Program-made: the position numbers and the translations under genes
From: Proteles cristata cristata
Taxonomy: Eukaryota; Chordata; Mammalia; Carnivora; Hyaenidae
Direction of reading: 5' to 3'
DNA: 64,000 bases
NCBI GenBank assembly: GCA_017311185.1
Contig: JAESUZ010002552.1
Coordinates: 1,302,001-1,366,000 of the forward strand
The notes under the pieces: generated by a model
What the model was told of the DNA's origin: nothing
Seen by the model: the letters and a program-made list of their open reading frames with translations, nothing else
The model's database searches: none
In this document: one piece after another, positions 11,286 to 23,929 of the stretch
Layout: the number at the start of each line of letters is the position of its first letter
How positions within the stretch are numbered: the stretch's first letter is position 1

Positions 11286-11775
11286 GGCGTATGTGCCGTG
11301 CTTTCAAGAATGAGAGGTAGGTGGGTCAGGGGAAAGGCCTCCTGGGCAAGCTGGAGGGGAGCCCCGGTTCCTGGAAGCACCTCTGCCCTGTCCCCTCAGT
11401 CACTTTTGGGGAGCAATCCTTGGGCACCACCCTGGCACTGGCATCTGTGGCCCCCAAGCCGTACTTTCCTCCCCTGGTTTACAGGCCTGATGGCAGAGCC
11501 AGGCCAATCCCCACTCTACCTCCACACTGCCGAGCCCCAGATGAGAAGCTGCAGGCACTGCCCTCTCCCCTCCCCCACTCTGCATACACACTCCACTGCC
11601 TGGGGCTTCATCCAAGCTCATCTAGATCTCCCCTAGGAAGGGTAGAGGAATAGCCTTGCTCGCTCAAGAACGAGCTCCAGGGCACCATCCACACACATCA
11701 CGGGCTCCACTGAACGGGGGAAGTGAACCCTGGACACACACCCAAATCACTTGGGGGTTAAAAAATCAAATATCC

Positions 11776-12000
11776 GGGGCGCCTGGGTGGCTTAGTCAGT
11801 TCGGCGACCAACTTCGGCTCAGGTCATGACCTCGCGGTCCATGAGTTTGAGCCCCATGTCAGGCTCTGCGCTGACAGCTCAGAGCCTAGAGCCTGCTTCG
11901 GACTCTGTGTCTTCCTCTTTCTCTCTTTCTGCCCCTTCCCCACTCGCACTCTGTCTCTCACTCTCAAAAATAAATAAACATTAAAAAAAAATTTTTTTTA
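11776..12000 (+). mobile_element. CanSINE (tRNA-Lys-derived SINE)
   Basis: Full-length copy: head GGGGCGCCTGGGTGGC, B-box-like region, CT-rich section and A-rich tail ending AAAAAAATTTTTTTA. It is flanked by a target-site duplication 'aatcaaatatcc' (ending at 11775, repeated right after the tail). Confidence 0.95.
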
Positions 12001-12639
12001 ATCAAATATCCAGGCCCCACCTCAGATTCATAGGGTCAGAGCCTCTGGGGTTTGGACCTAGACAGGTGTATTCTCAACAAGCTACCCAGGAGATGCTAAT
12101 GGTGTGGGCCAGAGGCCATCGGAGGTGTCAGTCATGAGGAAGAAGCAGGTCCTGAGACAGGAGACTGGATTGAGGGGTGGCTAGCTGGGGGACTCAGTGG
12201 GATAAGCAGATGCAAGCTGGGGTGCTACTTATTGTCATGACAATATCATTGCCAACCTCTCATCACCGCTGAGAACGGGGCCCCTGGGTGCTAGTGACTG
12301 TAATTGAGGCCAGTACCTGGAGGCAAGTACGGAGCCACACCTGTAGTCCTCATGAGGCAGGCTTTCCTGGGCCCCTGGTCTCTGGGCTTGTGCCAGAAGG
12401 CAAAGGGGCCTCTGAGTTAAAAGCACAGCAGACAGGAGGTCCAGCTGGTCCTCCTTCAGCGGGGATTCTTACGCCATAGTGTTACCACCTTGGAAGAAGT
12501 GGATGTGGTTTATGAAGGACAGTCCCCTTTAGATGGAGGGGGACCCGCCCTGAGGACCGGCCCCAAGGACCCCTGGATGGGGGCCTTCTCTGAACAGGGT
12601 ATTCTGTTCCATAGGAAGCAGGCCTTTGGGGGACTGGCT

Positions 12640-12875
12640 GTCTCAGAGACCAGCAAGCTGGGGTCCCTCCAGCCTGAACCCCTCACACCCGCTCTTCCCT
12701 CACTTAGTGGCCAGCCCCTTTCTGCTGTGCATGCTCCCAGGATCCTCAGGCCTAGGAGAGCCTCCCTTCCCCACTGGGCTGGAAGCCCCTTGAAGGCTGG
12801 AATCATGTCTCATTCACCCCCCGCACCCAGCCCAAGCCAGGCACACAAGTGGGTGCTCAATAAAGGTTGAACAAA
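12640..12875 (+). repeat. L2 LINE 3' end
   Basis: 'ccccttgaaggctggaatc' followed by 'caggcacacaagtgggtgct' and 'caataaaggttgaac' is the typical L2 3' terminus. Confidence 0.55.
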
Positions 12876-13339
12876 ACTGAATTGTATCAAAGCAAGAGTC
12901 AAGAGACCTTGCAGGTAGAATGGCCCAACCTCCCTTAAGGCAGGGCTTTGCTTCAAGCATCCCAGGTACCTCTGGTGACCGGGCAGCTCACTACCTCTCG
13001 AATTAAGCCCCACCATCATATGGTAACTCCTCTATTCAGACAAAATTCCCCTCCACTAAGTTTCAACCACTGGTCCAGGTATTTCCCTGAGAAGCTGGCC
13101 TGGCATTTCTAGGACAGTCCTTCAAATATTTGGAGATGGTTAGCCCTGGCCAAACCTCTTCTGCATGTGTTTATTCCTCTGCTGGAAACACCAAGCCACT
13201 TAGCAACACATGTCAGGAGCCTGGACTTGAGTCAGGCAAACCTGGGTTCAAGTCTTGGCTCAGGTGACCAGTAGTTGTGGAAAAGCATTATTGCAATGTC
13301 CAGCAAGCTCTCAAAACCACATCAAAAATCCCAGTTACC

Positions 13340-13560
13340 GGGGACTGGGCAGCTCAGTCCATTAAGCGTCCGACTTCAGTTCAGGTCATGATCTTACCGC
13401 TTGTGAGTTCGAGTCCCGTGGCAGCTCTGTGCTGACAGCTCAGAGCATGGAGCCTACTCCAGATTCTGTGTCTCCCTCTCTCTCTGCCCTTCCCCTGCTC
13501 ACACTCTGTCTCTCTCAAAAATAAACATTTAAAATTTTTTAATAGAAAGAAATAAATTTT
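13340..13560 (+). mobile_element. CanSINE
   Basis: Head slightly diverged (GGGGACTGGGCAGCTCAG). The body and AAAATAAACATTT tail are typical. The 16-base target-site duplication 'aaaaatcccagttacc' ends at 13339 and recurs at 13561-13576. Confidence 0.93.
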
Positions 13561-14129
13561 AAAAATCCCAGTTACCTATCGACTTTGGACTCTCTGGACT
13601 TTTGACCTTATCACAAGTGCACTCCTTAATCCCCATCATCTATTTAATCTATCCCCCCCCACACACACCTCTACTTATGGATGTTGGGTGGTCATAATGT
13701 ATCAATAGAAGTATACTGACTGTAACAAAATGGATTGTAACAAATGTACCACTCTGGTGTGGGATTTTGGTAGTAGGGGAGGCTGTGCCTAATGGGGTCA
13801 CAGGGTATGTGGGAAATATCTATTATCTTCCGCTCAATTTTGCTGTGAACCTAAAACTGCTCTTAAAAATTATCTTAAAAAAAAAAACATATCTGATACT
13901 CCAGCTCTTTGGAAAAACAACACATAACCAGCTCCCTCTCATTCTGAGGGCCAAGGATAAAATATTCTTCCCTGGAACTAATCTGACCAGCAGGGGACGA
14001 GAGATGGAAGGGTGGGAGGATTTTCAGAGTGTCCTCCCTGAACCTGGCCTATTCCTCTCACACTGTGGCTACAGCCAACCCAGCTGACTTCAATAATGGT
14101 GGGGATATGAAACATCTGGTGGTTAAATT

Positions 14130-14785
14130 TCTGGGTGGGTGGGTGGATGGGATGAGTGGCTGGCTGGCTGGCTGGGTAGATGGATGGATGAGTGGATGGA
14201 TGGATGGATGGATGGATGGATGGATGGATGGATGAATGGATGGATGGATGGATGGATGGATGGATGGATGGATGGATGGATGGGTAGATGGATGGAGGGA
14301 TACATGGATGATGAATGGATGGAGGATAGATGGATGGATACATGGATGATGGATGGATGGGTAGATGGATGGATAGGATGGATGGATGGATGGATGGATG
14401 GATGGATGGATGGATGGATGGATGGATGGATGGGTAGATGGATGGATGAGTGGATGGATGGATGGATGGATGGATGGATGGATGGATGGATGGATGGATG
14501 GATGGGTAGATGGAGGGATGGATGGATGAATGGATGGACAGACAGATGGATGGACGGATGGATGGACAGGTGGACGGATGGAAGGATGGTTGGATGGATG
14601 AATGGATGGATGGATGGATGGATGGATGGATGGATGGATGGATGGATGGATGGATGGATGGGTAGATGGATGGATGAGTGGATGGATGGATGGATGGGGG
14701 TGGATGGGGGGATGGAAGGATGGATGAGTGGATGAATGGGTGAGTAGATAGATGGATGGGTGAGTGCATGGATGAGTAAACCTTT
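14130..14785. repeat. (GGAT)n tetranucleotide microsatellite / minisatellite
   Basis: About 650 bases, mostly perfect GGAT units, with interspersed GGGTAGAT and GATGAGTG variants that define a longer period of about 100 bases. It is stop-free in several frames, producing 198-275-codon frames of HPSI or GWMD repeats that are artefacts. Likely length-polymorphic. Confidence 0.97.
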
Positions 14786-14989
14786 TAATCTTTTTCATGT
14801 GTGCTATTTCTAAGCAGGTCTCTCTCATCCAGTACTTGTACTGTCTATTTTTCCCTCTAAATGTGGTGATTTCTCTGCTCTCCATTTATCTTAATGATCT
14901 GGGTCAGTATATCAGCCCATTGTGGTCCTTTTAGATGATTCTATCATCAGTTCAGTTCACAGCCAACACTTGTTGAAACCCTGGTGAAA

Positions 14990-15290
14990 GGAAAGAGGCA
15001 GGCTTTAGGGTCCAACTGACCTTGATTCCATCCCTAGTTGTACCATTTATCAGCTGTGTGGACCTAAGGCAAGTTGCTTGCCTTCCCTGAGCTTTATAAC
15101 TCAAGCTATAGGAAGTGACTGCTGAGATGAATAAAAGCAGTTGTATAGAGAGAGAGTTATTTGTAAAGCAGATAATAGTGGCACCTACCACAGAAGGCTC
15201 CTGGAGGGATTAAAGCAGAATCATCCCTTTGTAAAGTACTTGACACCAATGCCTGGAACAGACTGAGTGCTCAGCCAAGTTAAGCAAGGA
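14990..15290 (+). repeat. MIR SINE
   Basis: 'tcagctgtgtggacctaagg', 'gcaagttgcttgccttccct' and a terminal 'tgcctggaacagactgagtg' follow the MIR order on the + strand. Confidence 0.6.
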
Positions 15291-15689
15291 TAGAATTATC
15301 TCTTACGATTATGTTCACCCCTGCCTATCTGCCCTAAGCAGCAAACTACAGCAGGGAAACAGAACCTGTCATGGAAATGACATCAGGTTTTGGGACACTT
15401 GCCAAGTCCCACCCAGCTCTGTGCCTTCCTCACTAGGTGGTGACCACCATGATCTGCATCGTCCCATAACCCCTCCTACTCTTGGGAGGGACAAGGGCGC
15501 GGAGGAGCTAGGATGTGTCCCTCAAAGGCAGGGCCCTGATTGAGGCTCCTGAGGCCATGTTCACTCTGGGCAAAGACTTCCAGTGTGCTCTCCAGAGTGG
15601 TATCTGCAGAAATGCTCCCAGGAGGCTCCTGAGGTGGGTAGCGAGAGGATGGGCATCGGCTTCCATCGCTTTTACCCATCAGGGCTCCG

Positions 15690-16570
15690 CGTAAGGTTTT
15701 AGTATTTTATTGTTTTTAACTTGGTACCAACAACAGAGTGTACCAATCTTAAAATTTTTTTACGTTTGAGAGAGACAGAGACAGCACGAGTGGGGGAAGG
15801 GCAGAGAAAGGGGGAGACGGAGAATCCCAAGCAGGCTGTCAGTGGGGAGCCTGATGTGGGGCTCAAGTTCATGAAACCGTGAGATCATGGCCTGAGCTGA
15901 AACCAACAGTTGGATGCTTAACCGACTGAGTCACCCAGGTGCCCCTAAAGTATACCAATCCTAAGGGTACAGCTAAACGTGTATACACTTGTCACTACCC
16001 CCAGATCGAGGCACAGATGGTCACTCAAGCTCCCTCCCAGACAATACCCCTATTTCAGAAATTTGCCTGAACAGAATCATACAAAGTGTACCATTACTTG
16101 TATGCCTGGCTTCTTTTAACCCCCTGTGATATCTGTGAGATCTATCCATGTGGCGTGGTTTTGCTCGCTGTGTAATATTGTATTGTGTGAATATGCAATG
16201 TATTACCTCCCGTCTGTCATCAAGAGATATGTGTTTTGTTTCCAGTTTGGGCCAGTTGGGAATAAATTTGCTACAACGTTCTTATATGTAACTTCGGGGC
16301 ACACAACATCCATTTCTGTTTTGGTATATACTTGGGAGTGGAGTGAGGACTAGCAGATGCAGCCAAACAGTCTTCCAAAGTGGTTGTGCCAATATGTGCC
16401 GCCGCCAGGAGAATACGAGGGGTCTGGTTATGCCACTTCCTCGCCTATGCGTGCTATCATCTGCTCTTTCTGTTGTAGCCATCGTGGCAAGGGCATAGTG
16501 GCGTCTCGTTGTAATTTTCATGTCCTTTTCCCTGATGACTAAAGATGTCAAGCACAGTTTCGTATGATAA
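15690..16570 (-). repeat. Ancient L1 (L1M-type) 3' UTR fragment, interrupted by a SINE
   Basis: The reverse complement follows the old L1M 3' region. On the + strand one reads 'atctatccatgtggcgtgg', 'ggtatatacttgggagtggag', 'cttccaaagtggttgtgcca' and 'ttttccctgatgactaaaga'. A CanSINE (15752-15945) splits it. No ORF survives. Confidence 0.75.
15752..15945 (-). mobile_element. CanSINE
   Basis: Antisense copy ending in 'gtcacccaggtgcccc', with the A-tail as 'aaaattttttt' at its left edge. The target duplication, now slightly diverged, is 'agtgtaccaatctta' (left) and 'agtataccaatccta' (right). It is inserted in the L1M relic. Confidence 0.93.
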
Positions 16571-18194
16571 CCTAATATTTGGGGTTTTGAAAGGACTCGG
16601 GGGAAAAAGCTTGACAACGCATTGCCATGCCTCCCCCGGAGGAGGGGTTACTGTCCCTCCGGCTACGCTGTGGCCCTTCTCAGGCCCCTGTTCCAGGGGT
16701 GCAGGGGGCGCCAGGGAGCCAGGATAGGCTGGGGAGAGCCTCCAGAGGTGGAGGGAGGATGCCTCGGGAGGAGTCCCCAAGTAACGGGAAGGAAAGACCA
16801 GTGATCAGGGAAATCAGGGAACGCCAATCCTGACACAAAACAGGGCAATGCCCTGTGGCCACGATGAGGTGTTGAGGTGCCATGATGGCCACGCTGGGTG
16901 GGGCTAGTTGGAAAACCTTCCTCCGCTGCCCGGAAGGACTCCTGAGCAATGCAGGCTTCACAAGAAGGGCAGGGGACAGTGAGCCACAGCCAGATGCGGT
17001 TTTCACTGATGGCTATAACGGGTTGGAGGGGAAGGGCGGGTGGTCAGAGCCGGAGGGCAGGCAAGAGGCAGGCGGGCGCCGGGAGGAGCCCTGGACTGGG
17101 AATGGGGCTCTCCTTCTGTCATGGCGCTTCTCAGGCAAGGCTCTTCACCTGAGCCCACACCTATCTGCGTGGAGAACAAAGAGCCTGGAAGACAAGAGCT
17201 CGCCAGCCTTTCTCCTGGGTGGAGAGGACATCAAGTGGGGCTTCGGCAGCAGGTCCCCCGGAGCTCCGTGGCAGCCCTGACAGTGATGAGTCCCCACACC
17301 CCATCCATCACCTCTCTCTACTACAAGTGATCCTGAAACCAGATGGCCAGGGCAATAGTGGCTAGGGCAGCTTCCAGAAGAGTCCAGCCTGCTGCAGCAG
17401 TGGGAGCATGTGGGAGGGTGGCCAGCAGCCCGTCCCGGCTCTTCTCGCCCCACTTGCTGCTAAGCTGCCCTGCTCAGCCCTCCTCTGCGCAGAAGTGAAG
17501 AAGCTGCCTTGCTAACAGAGCAGAGACCCCGGCCCCTACCTGAGCGGAGCAGAGAGGGGGTCCCCATCAGGGAAGATCACAATGAGAATGGGTGAGAACG
17601 TCTTTTCTGACAACCCACTTAGGGATTTCCAGGGTTGAGGGGAAGGCCAGAACCCCCCGAAAGACTGTGACCACTAGCTCTCACAGGGTTTTCCTCTAGA
17701 GAAGGAAAAGTTGAGAGGGGAGGGGGTTTGATCAATGAAAAGTGCTGGTCCCTTATGAACAGCTCTTTCAGGAGGCATCCCAGCCCCCCAAAGAGAACTG
17801 GGGCTCCCAGCTGGCTGGTGCTGGCCTTCCTACAGGCTCCAGAGAAAGAGAGCACACAGGGCCGCCCGTGGTGGGAAGACTCACCATCTAACATCTGCCC
17901 CCTCCTCCTGCGTGTTTTCTGCCATCACCTGCCAGGTACCGGATTCTCTGTCCCAAAGCCTGGGCCCTTGGGTGTCATACCCCGTGCCCTATGCTTTGGT
18001 CCCTACAGCACAACACACTCAGGCCCCAAGCAAGACGTCCACCTTCCTGTTTTCCAATCACATATTAAAACCAGAGGAACCTCAAAGATCATTTGCCCCA
18101 ACCCTCACATGGGGAAACTGAGTCCCAGAAGGCTGACAACCGTAAGAATTCCTTACATTTATATAATGTTTGGAAATCACACAACGACCAAGGT

Positions 18195-18345
18195 CTTCCG
18201 CTAATAGCTAAGACTTACGATATCACTCACTAAGTGCCAGGCACTGTTCAACCTACTTTACGATCTGAAATCCTCACCTCAGACTTGGGAGGTAAGGCAG
18301 TATTATTAGCATCAACCCAAGACACAAGAAATGAAGAGATGGAGC
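18195..18345 (-). repeat. MIR-like SINE fragment
   Basis: 'cactaagtgccaggcactgt' and a following 'attattagcatc' type stretch resemble antisense MIR. Diverged. Confidence 0.4.
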
Positions 18346-18849
18346 TTCCCAAGTGACAGGGTTAGCCGGCATGGCGAGGGGGCCGTCTGGATCAGAAGCT
18401 GTGCCCACGGCCTGCGACCATCAAGGCCCTGAAGAGCGGAGCCGTGTGCTGACGACAGGGTCGGAGGAGAGCCAGGAGAAGGGGCCACACCAGCCAAACT
18501 CACAGGGGGATCCTGGGCCTGATACAAGTTTCAGTATGCCCACAAAGCAGCCAGCGCCCCGGGCAGGTGCAACTGAGCTTGTGGGAACCTCAATTGGTAT
18601 CAGATAGAGTCATCCGAGGCAGGCGGGGCTTGAGGGAACAGGTTTCCTGGAAAAAGATGGTATCAAAGATGTTTTAAAATGGAAGTGATCTGGAAAGGCT
18701 GTCGAAAACCCAGCACCGGGAGGGCCTCCGAGTAAACGTTGGCAGCAAGACTTGACTGGGCCCCTGGGGCGGCAGGAAGGGAAGCTCTATGGCCCCAGGA
18801 CTCTCACAGCCAGCTAGAGAGGGAAGGAGGAGGCGCGTCCCTCTGCCCC

Positions 18850-18980
18850 GGTTAGCTGATGATTAAGCAGAGGCTCAGGAAGTTCAATGTCTTGCCCAAA
18901 GTCACACAGGTGGTGAGGAGGCGACTCATAACTTGGACCCAGGCCTTCTGACTCCAAGCCAAGTGCTCTTTGCAACGTAC
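18850..18980 (-). repeat. MIR SINE
   Basis: 'cagaggctcaggaagttcaa', 'cttgcccaaagtcacacagg' and 'ccaggccttctgactccaag' are typical of antisense MIR. Confidence 0.55.
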
Positions 18981-19719
18981 CGAACTTCACATGAAAAAGA
19001 ACCAGAATACCACCGGGGCTCACGGTTTCGCAAAGGGTGTATAACTTGCAAAACACACTGAACACACACAGTCCCGTGTGAGGTCGTGCTCCAGAGCCTC
19101 GAAGCGCAGCCCAGACACCTGCGGACACTGGTGGGCAGGCCCGCTTCTGCGGTGACACGGGCCCGGTGGGCCCGGTGACACCAAATCCGTCTCTTACTAG
19201 CTTGGCGATCTGGGAGCAGGGATATAAAACGGAGACAAGAACCCCTACCTCAGGGGCCGCAGTGAGGGGTATGGAGGGAAAAACTGAGGAGCCTACGCAC
19301 AGGAAATACCATCTCCACACCACCCCGACGGAGCCCCACGTCCCCACCCAAGTCTCACCACCCAGTGCCCCTCAGACATCCTCTGGCGTCTCTTCCAGGA
19401 AGGACCTGGACTCCAGGTGTCCCCACTTCTCTCTTTGAGATTGTTTTCCCCTGGGGAAAACAGATGACTCAAATCATCTCTCTGAGGCGTCCCATAGTGC
19501 TGCTCATGGAACTTACTGGAACTAAGCTGCCCCACCCATCCTCACCTTCCTAGATGTGTCCAGACCTTGAAGTCCTCTAGAATTCTAGAGTCTTCTGCAC
19601 CCCCTAGGGTTTTGAAGTTCATCGCCAACCCGCCCCAACACCCCCCCCCCGAGAGCCAGAGCCCCTCCTGAGTGGAGGGACTCTGCGCCTGGCACCTTGG
19701 CAAGGCTCAGAGAAAAGCC

Positions 19720-19850
19720 ATTAAGTTTCATTACATTTTAACATAAACATTTTCATATCTAAATCCCCTCTCGTTTCCATAATTCCACACGGTGCTGTGG
19801 TTACTCTCAATCTATATTTGATTTGCGAGATTTTCTACAAAGAGAGGCCG
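19720..19850. promoter_or_regulatory. AT-rich non-repetitive island, possible regulatory element
   Basis: Sharp AT-rich block ('ttaagtttcattacatttta', 'ttgatttgcgagattttcta') in GC-rich intron with no repeat signature. Weak evidence; motif content only. Confidence 0.2.
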
Positions 19851-20274
19851 TGATATGGGGTCCTGAGATGATGGAGGACCCCCTGCCCAGGACGGACAGA
19901 CCATCACCCCCAGGGAGACTGCCCCTCTGCTTCCTGCCTTTGTTTTAGGATTTCTACCCATTCTGGTCCCCTGCCCTCCTAGCCCCTCCTAGAAGCCTTG
20001 AGACCCCACCCCCACCCCAGTCTATCAAGCTAATGTGCCCTTGAGGGGAAGTGATGCCTCCACTGTCCCTGCTGAGGGCCATTAACTGCAGAATCAGCTC
20101 TGGCCACCACTTAAGTATCTTGCAAATGTGGGCCACCCTTACCTCCAGCTTGGTGGGGACAGAACAGGAAGGGGGGAGTTCAGAACAGGGGAGGGGTGCC
20201 TGAAGCTGAAGCAGCTCTAGCTGTGAATCCCAACAAGGGTGGTCACTACCTCGAGGCGACTTTGGAAAAGCCAC

Positions 20275-20400
20275 TTTTTCTCTTCTGCCTCAGTTTTCTT
20301 ACCTGTAAAACAGGGACAGTGGTCATATTCTATTTTCTAGAGCTATACTAAAGACCTCAGAAAACAGCTGAAAGCCCTGTGTAAAGTTCAGTGTGAAGTG
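20275..20400 (+). repeat. MIR-like SINE fragment
   Basis: 'cctcagttttcttacctgta' followed by 'aaacagggacagtggtcata' resembles the MIR 3' region. Confidence 0.45.
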
Positions 20401-20593
20401 ACCTTTCAAATTCGGCTTCCACCAAGGAGCCATCGGGGCCTCTGGTGACAGGGACCTCACTTCCTTCCAGGGGAAACCCAAGCTTTCTGGCCTTCAGAGA
20501 TGTCTAGTGAGTCTGTGGCTGGATGACAAATTACATTAGGAGAAGAAATAGCTTCTCCATGAACTTGGCCACTCCTGTGTTCTTATATTGCCT

Positions 20594-20818
20594 GTTTTTT
20601 TAATGTTTATTTTTTGAGAGAAACAGACAGACAGAGACAGAGACAGAGCGGGGGAGGGGCAGAGAGAGAGAGAGGGAGACACAGAATCTGAAGCAGGCTC
20701 CAGGCTCTGAGCTGTGAGCACAGAGCCCGACACAGGGCTCGAACTCGGGCTTGAACTCGGGAAGGGTGAGATCATGACCTGAGTCAAAGTCAGACCAACT
20801 GAGCTACCCAGGCGCCCC
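20594..20818 (-). mobile_element. CanSINE
   Basis: Antisense copy with left A-tail (tttttttaatgtttattttt), GAGA-rich middle and the head at right (ctgagctacccaggcgcccc). Flanks 'tattgcctgtt' and 'tattgtctgtt' fit a diverged target duplication. Confidence 0.92.
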
Positions 20819-21879
20819 TATTGTCTGTTCTTATTTTCCTAGTAATGTCCCTTTTGAAAAATGCTCAGCCTGTCCCAGTGAAATAAAGTGGAAGAATGAC
20901 TTGGCCCTATGGGCAGTGATTGGTGTGGAAAGAAGTTCAGGCTGGCAGGGCCACGCGGCGTAGGGGGAGGGAGTTGAGGACCCCCACCCCCTGCCCCAGA
21001 GCCAGAGCCTGCTGAGAGGTTTCACCAGGAAAAGAGCCTGTAAGAGGTACAGCCCCTCACAGGCCTTCCTCAGTCCACGCAGGGGAAGCCCTGGGCTCTG
21101 TGGGGCAGGTGAGGGATTCGTCCAGGTGCCACCAACATGGGGAGGGAGTGATGGACCCCCGTGAACAAGCAGCAGGGGGCTCAGACAACAGGCTGTTTCT
21201 GAGACCTGGGGCAGTGCGTATTTTGAAGTGGGGGAGGGGCAGTCAGGCTGTTTCTAACCCCCCACCCCACCCCCACTTACACCGCAGACCTGCCCTGTGG
21301 GGTAGAGGCAGATAAATGGCTTCGCCATGCCCCCAGCCTTCCCCCCTGGCTCCAAACCTCTCATTCATCCCCTCCCTCAGAGAGGGATGGGGGTCAGGTC
21401 CCTGCCTGGCAGGATCCCCATCAGAGAAGACAGCCTCTCTCCCCGTAGGAATGTGCGTGAAATCCCAGTAACTCTCTCCAGCTGGGCCTGACCTTGGAGG
21501 CGGCTCTGACAAACCCCGTGGCACGGGTGAGCGTCTGGGAAAGTTAGCCTCTTCGGGATCCTTTTTTCTCCTAAGGACAACTCAAGGTGTGAAGAGCTGG
21601 TGGGAAGAACGTTCCAGATGGCCGAACATGGTGTGCAAAGTGGAGTGCCGCAGTCTCTCACGCCGCACATGCTCACACGCCAGGAGGCCCTGACCCCTAG
21701 AGCCCACATGGCCCTACACACGTTGGAGTTTGTGGATCACGATCAGGAAAGTACTAGGGAAAGCTGAGGGCAAGGCTGAGAGTCAGGATTAGAGCAGAGG
21801 TCCGAACCCTGCTGCCTGGGATCTGCCCAAGGGGCACCCATGTCCCTGCCCTACTGGAAACACTGCTTCCTAACACTGA

Positions 21880-22060
21880 GCAGTAAGTAGGCACAGGCAC
21901 CGTGCTAAGGGCCTGAATATCCGTGACCTCATTTACATCTGACAGCAACCCTGTTATTCCCATTTTACAGACGAAGACACCGAGGCTCGGAAAGTTTCCT
22001 TAAATTGCCCAAGATCATACAGCTGAGTAAGTGGCCAAGTCAAGACAGCCGGCCTGTTGT
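21880..22060 (-). repeat. MIR SINE
   Basis: 'cattttacagacgaagacac', 'aaattgcccaagatcataca' and 'gctgagtaagtggcc' match antisense MIR. Confidence 0.6.
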
Positions 22061-22120
22061 CCTCTGCGGATGTACCCAAAAAAGGAGACAGCAGAGGGCA
22101 TTGAAAAGGCCCCAGTTGTC

Positions 22121-22344
22121 GGGGCGCCTGGGTGGCTTAGTCGGTTAAGCGTCCGACTTTCGCTTAGGTCATGATCTCGCGGTTCGTGGGTTCGAGCCCC
22201 GCGTCGGGCTGTGCTGACTGCCAGCTCAGAGCCTGGAGCCTGTTTCAGTCTGTGACTCCCTCTCTCTCTGACCCTCCCTGCTCACGCTGTTTCTCTCTCT
22301 CTCTCCTAGAAATAAATAAAAAAATATTAAAAAAAAAAAAAAAA
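22121..22344 (+). mobile_element. CanSINE, young subfamily
   Basis: Starts GGGGCGCCTGGGTGGCTTAG. It carries 'gactttcgcttaggtcatg', 'ctgactgccagctcagagcc' and a CCTAGAAATAAATAAA tail, and is nearly identical to the copies at 22739, 50831 and 51830. Target duplication 'gaaaaggccccagttg' on both sides, almost perfect. Confidence 0.95.
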
Positions 22345-22394
22345 GAAAAGGCCCCAGTTGGGGTCTTCAAGGGGGCCGGTCACTGCACTGCCCT

Positions 22395-22560
22395 AAAGAT
22401 GGGGAAGCCTGGGTTCCTGTCCCATTTCCACCAACTGTAAGCTGTGTGACCCTGAGCATCTACTAAACTTCTCTGAGCCTCCACTTACCCACCTGACAAC
22501 AGAGACAAAGGGGTAGAGGCATCTCATGAGATAATTTAAGGCGCACGTGTATGGTAAAAA
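22395..22560 (+). repeat. MIR SINE
   Basis: 'aagctgtgtgaccctgagca' then 'ttctctgagcctccacttac' follows the MIR order on +. It lies between two young SINEs. Confidence 0.5.
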
Positions 22561-22738
22561 TGATATGACAGTGTGGCCTCAGGCGTGACGTGGCCCACGG
22601 AGTTTAGGTAAAGACGCCAAGCTTCCAGGGACCAACATCGTCGCTGTTATTCTCAACAGCAACATCACCATCAGCAGCAACATCACCACCATCACCGTTT
22701 ACATTTACTGAACAGTAATAACAAAAATAGTGACCACA

Positions 22739-22966
22739 GGGGCGCCTGGGTGGCTTAGTCGGTTAAGCATCCGACTTTCGCTTAGGTCATGATCTCACGG
22801 TTCGTGGGTTCGAGCCCCGCGTCGGGCTCGGTGCTGACTGCCAGCTCAGAGCCCAGAGCCTGTTTCAGCCTGTGACTCCCTCTCTCTCTGATCCTTCCCT
22901 GCTCACACTGTCTCTCTCTCTCTCCTAAAAATAAATAAAACATTAAAAAAAAATTATAAAAAAAAA
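22739..22966 (+). mobile_element. CanSINE, young subfamily
   Basis: Near-identical to the copy at 22121, only about 400 bases away. Flanked by the perfect 16-base target duplication 'aaaaatagtgaccaca' (22723-22738 and 22965-22980). Confidence 0.95.
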
Positions 22967-23702
22967 AAATAGTGACCACAGATTACGTGCTGACTATGTG
23001 CCAATCACGGTGCGGAGCACCTTCCATAATCTACTTCTGCTCAAGACAGACGCAACGGAAGTCCGGGGCGAGGGAGACGAGAGGAGGGCTACACAGCCTG
23101 GCACCTCCAGTCTCCATCCGGGAGGTCTGAAGAAGGTGGCCGCCTAGGGACCGCCACCGGGGTTTAGAACCTAGCAAATTCCGTGACCAGAGAGAAAAGG
23201 CTATTTGCACCAATGCCAATACACCAGGGCAGATAGAGGGCTGAAGCACAACCCAGTCCAAGGCAGAGGCTGCGACCAAGAGCCCACCCCAGGGAAGAGG
23301 CAGGCCAGGGGCTCAACCCCAGCGCCAGCCCAAGGCCACCTCATGCTGTGAGCTAGTGACTGGGTCAGCCCTCCTGGCTTTATAGCCCAAGGGAAGGCCA
23401 AGGCAGAGGCCTGGCTGAGTCCCAGGTAGCCACTGGCTGGCTACACCAGTTCCAGGCCTCTGGGTGGTGGGTCCCCCCGTCCCCCTCCCCCGGGGTCAGA
23501 GGACAGTGCCTCCTGCAGCGGCTGAACTGGAGAAGAGAGGGATGTGTCCACTCCTGGGCAAAGAAGAGATTTCTACAATCTCCAAGTGTGACAGTAGAGA
23601 GAGCTGGACCAAGTTGGAACGCATGATCAGACTATGCAGAGGGGTGTACGGCCCGGCAAGGAGTTGATACAGGGCCCTGGTGGGCAGGCTGGGAGCTTAG
23701 TC

Positions 23703-23929
23703 TTTTTTTTTTTTTAATGTTTTTTAAAAATTTATTTCTGAGAGAGAAAGAGAGACAGCGTGAGCAGGGGAGGGTCAGAGAGAGAGGGAGACACAGAATC
23801 TGAAGCAGGCTCCAGGCTCTGAGCTGGCTGTCAGCACGGAGCCAGACACGGCGCTCGAACCCACGAACCGTGAGATCATGACCTGAGCTGAAGTCGGATG
23901 CTTAACCGACTGAGCCACCCAGGCGCCCC
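23703..23929 (-). mobile_element. CanSINE
   Basis: Antisense full-length copy. Poly-T at left, head 'ctgagccacccaggcgcccc' at right. Target duplication 'gggagcttagtctt' / 'gggagctcagtctt'. Confidence 0.95.

Noticed and set aside
13978..14885. Open frames of 198-275 codons (HPSIHPSI or GWMDGWMD repeats) over the GGAT array, and similar ones at 1893-2249
   Set aside because: They are translations of a tetranucleotide repeat that lacks stop codons in several frames on both strands. There is no start context, homology or splice support.
22121..22200. tRNA-like genes at CanSINE heads (A-box and B-box-like words)
   Set aside because: These are tRNA-Lys-derived SINE heads followed by SINE bodies and A-tails. 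The cloverleaf is not maintained.
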